64,000 nucleotides of DNA, taken from NCBI RefSeq assembly GCF_003148845.1, contig NZ_QGHA01000005.1, forward strand, positions 180,795-244,794. The letters are read 5' to 3'. The DNA comes from Mucilaginibacter oryzae (GTDB lineage Bacteria; Bacteroidota; Bacteroidia; Sphingobacteriales; Sphingobacteriaceae). A program made the translations under genes and the position numbers. The notes below the pieces were generated by a model. It saw only the letters and a list, made by a program, of their open reading frames with translations. It ran no database searches and had not been told where the DNA came from. Shown here one piece after another: positions 62,935 through 64,000 of this stretch (position 1 is the first letter of the stretch; each line of letters opens with the position of its first letter).

Positions 62935-63125
62935 AGGCATATTATCCAGCGTTCTTTTAACTTTATTATTTAGAAACGTTATAAATAATTACAAACGTCC
63001 TACCTTGAAATTTTTAATAAACAGATCAAAATGAAGCGTTACTGCTGAAATTGCTAATTAACAATAGCTGTGCTTTTTGGCTTGACCGGAACTATGCCTT
63101 GTCATTCCGTACATCGAATCTTTTA

Positions 63126-63133
63126 TATATTTG
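63126..63133 (+). promoter_or_regulatory. -7 element 4 bp before the Fur-family gene
   Basis: TATATTTG followed by TCTT-ATG (ATG at 63138): exact consensus with only four bases before the start codon, so a leaderless mRNA is expected. Confidence 0.6.
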
Positions 63134-63137
63134 TCTT

Positions 63138-63563
63138 ATGGGAAAGGATTTCACGGGCTTGTTGCAAAAAAATCACCTGCATGTTACGGCACCCCGTTTG
63201 AGTGTGCTGGAACTGATCGACTCGCGCGAAAGCGCTACCTCTCAACCGTATCTGGAAAAAAACATCAACCAGGGTGTAGACCGGGTCACCCTTTACCGGA
63301 TTTTAAAAACTTTCGAAGAAAAAGGTATTTTACACAAAGTAATTGATGCCAACGGCACCGCAAATTATGCGATGTGCAGCGAAGATTGCAGGGAGGGGCA
63401 TCATCATGATGAACATGTGCATTTCAACTGCACCAACTGCCAGCAATTGTATTGCTTAAGGGATTTCGAGCTGCCTCCACTGAAATTACCGCCCGGATAT
63501 ACAGCCGAAAATATCAATATGCTGATTTCCGGTGTCTGTGAACATTGTAAAGGATCTATTTAA
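63138..63563 (+). CDS. Fur-family metal regulator
   Basis: A 141-residue Fur/Zur/PerR-type repressor. Winged helix 1-75 (VTAPRLSVLELI; DRVTLYRILKTFEEKGILHK), then a dimer domain with His-rich HHHDEHVHF (88-96) and two CxxC pairs (C98-C101 and C134-C137) for structural zinc. Start ATG 63138; 29 residues more upstream would lie across the promoter element and are rejected. It is placed to control the divergent metal-uptake genes. Metal specificity cannot be told. Confidence 0.92.
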   Translation: MGKDFTGLLQKNHLHVTAPRLSVLELIDSRESATSQPYLEKNINQGVDRVTLYRILKTFEEKGILHKVIDANGTANYAMCSEDCREGHHHDEHVHFNCTNCQQLYCLRDFELPPLKLPPGYTAENINMLISGVCEHCKGSI

Positions 63564-63575
63564 AAAGCAACATTG

Positions 63576-63605
63576 TTGCGTGTTTTATCAGGTTGATTAT
63601 CTTTG
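63576..63605 (+). promoter_or_regulatory. Promoter of the methyltransferase gene
   Basis: TTG 63576-63578, a 19-bp spacer, and TATCTTTG 63598-63605, 15 bp before ATG 63621. Confidence 0.6.
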
Positions 63606-63620
63606 AGAAAAAGTTAATCA

Positions 63621-64000
63621 ATGAATAATAATCCGGTTTCTTCTAATGTTCCCCACGATATCATTTATCAGGAGCATTGCGCGGTGTATGACCGTCTGCG
63701 TACCTGTATGGATCATAAAGGTAATTTACTCCGACAATTCTTAGCTATTCAAGATCCTTCAGATCAAATAGTCGTGGAGTTTGCGGCCGGTACAGGCCGT
63801 CTTACTAGTCTGATCGCACCGCTGGCCAAAGTAGTTCACGCCTTTGATCTGGCCTCGGATATGGTTAATTATGCCAGGGAAAAATTCAGCGTTTATCCAA
63901 ACGTCACTTTTGATGTAGCAGGAAATCACAGTATTCCGCTGCCAGGAGGCTCCGCAGATATCGTTGTCGAAGGATGGAGCCTGGGTTATCTCGCTTTTGC
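63621..64000 (+). CDS. Class I SAM-dependent methyltransferase (3' end outside window)
   Basis: ATG 63621 starts MNNNPVSSNVPHDIIYQEHC. SAM-binding motif I is VVEFAAGTGRLT, with the acidic end of strand 2 in HAFDLASDMV and motif III-like ADIVVEGWSLGY at the edge. The frame runs off the window after about 126 residues. Substrate unknown. Confidence 0.85.
   Translation, partial: MNNNPVSSNVPHDIIYQEHCAVYDRLRTCMDHKGNLLRQFLAIQDPSDQIVVEFAAGTGRLTSLIAPLAKVVHAFDLASDMVNYAREKFSVYPNVTFDVAGNHSIPLPGGSADIVVEGWSLGYLAF

Overview
The window looks like a chromosomal segment of a Bacteroidota bacterium, most likely Sphingobacteriaceae (Mucilaginibacter/Pedobacter-like). The reasons are TAnnTTTG promoter elements with an upstream TTG/TTTG, a SusC/SusD pair under an ECF sigma/FecR switch, DUF4290, YkpA-type ABC-F and SAM-like tyrosine recombinase families, and many signal peptides and lipoboxes of Bacteroidota style. 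The genus is inferred; no rRNA marker is present.

Layout. 1-485: 3' end of a tandem-repeat protein and a short secreted protein sharing its DLGSAD motif. 591-4826: M20 peptidase, small basic protein, GNAT, dipeptide epimerase, DUF4290 protein. 5055-9153: four tightly spaced genes for exported or membrane proteins, including a trypsin-like protease and a degenerate homologue joined to a probable beta-barrel. 9345-18707: murA (with a Cys-to-Asp active site), GT39 glycosyltransferase, ribosomal proteins L27 and L21, a four-helix-bundle gene between inverted repeats, a dicarboxylate symporter, an ECF sigma/membrane protein pair and an Fpg/Nei glycosylase. 19137-19835: a small lipoprotein and a small membrane protein. 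19900-30644: a polysaccharide utilization locus (ECF sigma, FecR, SusC, SusD, IPT-domain glycan-binding lipoprotein, carbohydrate-binding module, GH9 endoglucanase), probably for a beta-glucan. 30791-31858: a small protein and a mosaic scar in which a zinc alcohol dehydrogenase gene has had its middle replaced by a piece of a cytochrome c locus. 32290-39841: surface-glycan cluster (NodU-type carbamoyltransferase, GT2, two GT9, GmhB-type phosphatase, two GT4-like enzymes). 40318-46422: LuxR-type regulator, DUF72, coaD, NUDIX, pyrE, SRPBCC and an ABC-F ATPase.

46926-51473 is a probable integrated island: tRNA-Lys(CTT), a tyrosine recombinase pointing away from it, and three unknown AT-rich genes on the other strand. 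It ends abruptly against the 3' third of a SulP transporter gene. Downstream are two single-domain response regulators, a DUF892 gene broken in a T run, and a PAS histidine kinase. 55693-62921 is a metal-uptake region (PepSY membrane protein, siderophore-type TonB receptor, DJ-1/YHS lipoprotein, second TonB receptor, Cys-rich small protein), followed by a Fur-family regulator and a methyltransferase cut by the window end.

The most unusual signals are the KR-spaced DLGSAD repeats, the protease/pseudoprotease operon, the adh/cytochrome mosaic, the island with a nucleotidyltransferase-like motif, inverted pairs of degenerate repeats, and several promoters so close to ATG that leaderless mRNAs are expected.
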